Below are positions 62,524 through 64,000 of a stretch of DNA of 64,000 bases, one piece after another. Position numbers and translations under genes: made by a program. Position 1 is the stretch's first letter, and each line of letters starts with the position of its first letter. The notes beneath the pieces are model-generated. The model was not told the origin of the DNA, did not search any database, and saw nothing but the letters and a program-made list of their open reading frames with translations. The DNA is from Paragordius varius (taxonomy: Eukaryota; Nematomorpha), in the NCBI GenBank assembly GCA_964247055.1, contig OZ176054.1:7936001-8000000 (forward strand), written 5' to 3'.

Positions 62524-63674
62524 AAAATTTAACTCAGAACTTTTTTTACCCATATATTGGAGAGCTGTAATCATAATTTTCATTGTTATATAAATTACTA
62601 AAATTACTCATAATAATTTATACAGTAAAATTGAAATTATACATTCAATACTTAAAAACTAACAATTATTTTTAGGGCAACCATATTTTTGATTTGTTAA
62701 ATATAACTCATCGTTTTTGGGGTGCAAAATGAGGAATAGAGATAAAAATTGTTAATACATTTTATTATATCTTTCAAAATCGTAATCATATAGTTAATGT
62801 AGGATAAATCAAGGTTTAAAAAAATATTTTTCTTTTAGTTATAACATTTTGTCTTCAAAATTTTATTTTTTACTATAATTAGAATATTCTACCACTAATT
62901 ATAAATATATTTGTTTTACCCCTATATTTTAGAATCATTGACAACTAGCAAAAACGCGTCAAGTAACTTGAAATACCTGGAAGCATTGTTGTATGAGGTA
63001 GAAAAAAGTCCTCGTAAAACTGCAATCTTATCTTCGAATGAACAAAACAGAAACGAAAAGTTAGATAAAAATGATCAATTTTCACTTCATCAAAACAAAT
63101 TTACAATGGATCAAGTAATAAAATTTTTTATAAATTGTTGGCCAGTTATCAAAATTCAATGTGTTTTAAGAAATTTAATATCTATTTTAATGTTTTGCTC
63201 CAATAAAATACATGTTTTAGAATAATGTGTGCTTTTTTTGTATATTTACAGGATCTTTTTTCACATTTCTGGAAAACGATTTGCGATTTATTCGAGAATG
63301 CACCAAACCAAGAGCAACTCTTACACTCGGCCGCCACAGTAGGAACATTATTACTCAATATTGGTATAACTTTCTGTTTTATGCACTATAATTTTTTAAA
63401 TAACTACTCCTTTTTACATATATAATATAAAATAATAGGAGAATCCTCATTACATCAAAGCCATACTACACCTGCTATAAAAGACGATGCCGCGCCTGAA
63501 GAAAAGTTAACCCTCAAAAAGGCTTCAAGCGTGGAAGAAAGAAAAACTGTAGGACAACATGACAACGACACATCACAATGGCACCTTGGGTTCAAACAAA
63601 TTTTAGCTTGCATACTAATGGAACCCATTTTATCGGAGTTTTTTGATCAAAAATATCAAATTGTAAAAAGTTAA
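47116..63674 (+). CDS. TBC1D9/TBC1D8-type RabGAP, 26 exons
   Basis: A GTPase-activating protein for Rab GTPases in membrane traffic. Exons: 47116-47159, 47186-47517, 47540-47835, 48231-48558, 48881-49080, 49585-49759, 50080-50170, 50281-50449, 50902-51286, 51430-51545, 51985-52198, 52552-52712, 53139-53233, 56334-56497, 57093-57178, 57538-57747, 58019-58178, 58525-58691, 59047-59151, 59215-59319, 60819-61010, 61891-62200, 62357-62440, 62933-63114, 63252-63363, 63439-63674. All phases fit; 1,572 aa, against 1,266 in human TBC1D9. The start [15 protein letters not shown] is the family's conserved N-terminus. GRAM 1 is at about 322-400; GRAM 2 starts near 490 and is interrupted by a long insert; the TBC domain is at about 810-1070, with the arginine finger in IERDLHR (R869) and glutamine finger in YCQ (Q904) both intact; an EF-hand loop [12 protein letters not shown] lies near 1268-1279. 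It should be catalytically competent. Intron 13 holds a LINE. Confidence 0.93.
47160..47185 (+). other. Ultra-short intron, 26 nt (TBC gene intron 1)
   Basis: GT at 47160-47161, AG at 47184-47185 after a pyrimidine-rich stretch. Removal joins [10 protein letters not shown] to [12 protein letters not shown], as in human TBC1D9 (LLANALWITERANPYF). The first coding exon is only 44 nt. Retained, the frame is lost. Confidence 0.93.
47518..47539 (+). other. Ultra-short intron, 22 nt (TBC gene intron 2)
   Basis: GT at 47518-47519, AG at 47538-47539. Removal joins DTNLTLIL to [17 protein letters not shown], which matches the family's NDITTFVRGKIQGII. An internal AG near 47528 would give a far too short intron. 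Unspliced, a stop follows within eight codons. Confidence 0.88.
49250..49441. mobile_element. Palindromic mariner-type MITE (TBC gene intron 5)
   Basis: TA duplication at 49248-49249 and 49442-49443, termini CAGTATGAGTA and TACTCATACTG. The halves are inverted copies over about 85 nt each (attaatta, catatgcagcaaa / tttgttgtatatg, attattggct / agccaataat). Non-coding, 192 bp. Confidence 0.85.
52551..52555 (+). other. Tandem NAGNAG splice acceptor (TBC gene exon 12)
   Basis: Two AGs three bases apart (CAGTAG at 52549-52554) both leave the frame open, adding or omitting one Val just before the exon that leads into the TBC domain. Confidence 0.55.
52737..52895. mobile_element. Palindromic mariner-type MITE (TBC gene intron 12)
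   Basis: TA at 52735-52736 and 52896-52897, termini CAGTAGTATGCATT and the inverse AATGTATACTG. Arms of about 65 nt share gcttatttcacactatat nearly exactly. It begins 24 bp inside the intron, just after the donor at 52713. Confidence 0.82.
53290..56040 (+). mobile_element. LINE, 5' truncated, in TBC gene intron 13
   Basis: Non-LTR retrotransposon, same strand as the host gene. The open frame 53638-55896 (752 codons) starts with what looks like the tail of the endonuclease ([12 protein letters not shown]). It continues with a reverse transcriptase carrying [39 protein letters not shown] and the YADD catalytic box near 55065. After the RT comes a PHD-like zinc region (CGVCDLDV...[12 protein letters not shown]...CESCK). 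The normal tail ([13 protein letters not shown] ... QLLYGYNG, stop at 55985) lies one frame over, because an A-run at 55765-55771 seems one base short. Most of the endonuclease is missing. Apart from this one slip the frame is clean, so the copy is young, or the slip is a sequencing error. Exact ends and target duplication were not found. Confidence 0.85.
58722..58850 (+). mobile_element. hAT MITE, family copy 3 (TBC gene intron 18)
   Basis: Starts caggggagtccaaca, a good hAT terminus, and continues with ggtgggccacattcgaaaat, atatgggcatt and gattttaaacataaaactgt, shared with the copies at 22570 and 26985. The right end is truncated or decayed. It starts 30 bp inside the intron; unspliced, it would add about 37 codons, ending IYGHS, to exon 18. 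Confidence 0.7.
59358..60598. mobile_element. TIR element flanked by ~57-bp direct repeats (TBC gene intron 20)
   Basis: Near-identical 57-58-bp direct repeats stand at 59358-59414 and 60542-60598 (begin tatccatattaatatacag; one base-length difference in an A-run). Between them lies 1.1 kb whose ends are inverted: tagacaacaaatttt at 59425 and aaaatttgttgtcta ending at 60538. Attcgaaagagt-like blocks inside are also inverted. No coding sequence. The direct repeats are much longer than usual target duplications of DNA transposons. Confidence 0.7.
62461..62523. repeat. (TA)n microsatellite
   Basis: About 60 bp of nearly pure TA dinucleotide in TBC gene intron 23. A shorter AT run lies at about 61046-61070 in intron 21. 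Confidence 0.95.
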
Positions 63675-64000
63675 CCATTTCTTTGAAATTGGTATGTGCA
63701 ACAATATATTTCTCAGTACATTGGGTAAAAAGGTGCTGCTCAATTTTTATTCCTTAAAAACAGTAAGATAATTGATATTTTGATATGGAAAAATATACGT
63801 AATACAAAATTTATTTACAACATATTGGTATATTTACAACTTTTACACTTATTTATACAAATGTATAACACACCCCCATAATAAATATTTAACAGTAATG
63901 TTGTTGACTTTTGAGATTATTGGTTTGTGTGATGAGAATGTTTGTTTTGCGATTTAATATCTAAAGATTGAATTAACGGAGTCAAAAAATCATATATTTG
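63675..64000. other. 3' flank of the TBC gene
   Basis: AT-rich with no gene seen. AATAAATATT near 63880 is a possible polyadenylation signal. Confidence 0.4.

Overview
This is a 64-kb piece of a strongly AT-rich animal nuclear genome. It carries intron-split genes for metazoan proteins (a FOXP transcription factor, a TBC1D9-type RabGAP, RINT1, transketolase). Its most telling trait is the introns. Eight of them are only 22-26 nt long, all GT...AG, and all lie among the first four introns of four different genes, while later introns run to hundreds or thousands of nt. A 5' bias of very small introns is known from schistosomes, and introns this short are known from dicyemids. A flatworm-like or other spiralian host is therefore my best guess, but it is an inference. 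I built the exon chains by hand from splice signals, phase and family knowledge. For RINT1, FOXP, transketolase and TBC1D9 every exon junction is in phase and the total is a whole number of codons.

Layout. 518-6866 (+): RINT1, 17 exons, 799 aa. 6867-13118: gene-free and transposon-rich, including a palindromic pair of decayed hAT transposons at 9797-13118. 14468-25965 (+): FOXP, 20 exons, 1,544 aa, about twice the vertebrate length through Asn/Gln/Ser-rich expansion, with several MITEs in its introns. 26985-28004: a hAT MITE and a fold-back element whose arms are 21-bp tandem repeats. 28440-29644 (-): an F-box/LRR protein, head to head with transketolase at 29739-33867 (+) across only 94 bp. 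34158-38500 (+): an unrecognised multi-exon gene with an N-terminal hydrophobic segment. 38501-47115: mostly repeats, with a small two-exon gene at 43100-44048 (-) that looks like a signal peptide followed by a death-like domain. 47116-63674 (+): a TBC1D9/TBC1D8-type RabGAP, 26 exons, 1,572 aa, with a nearly whole LINE in intron 13 and several MITEs in other introns.

The neighbouring genes do not form a pathway. RINT1 (Golgi-ER tethering) and the TBC protein (Rab inactivation) both belong to vesicle traffic, but they are 40 kb apart. Nothing links FOXP and transketolase functionally. The shared theme is structural: conserved proteins, ultra-short 5' introns, and long introns colonised by hairpin-forming DNA transposons. 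I saw no tRNA, rRNA, CRISPR, retroviral or Polinton-type element.
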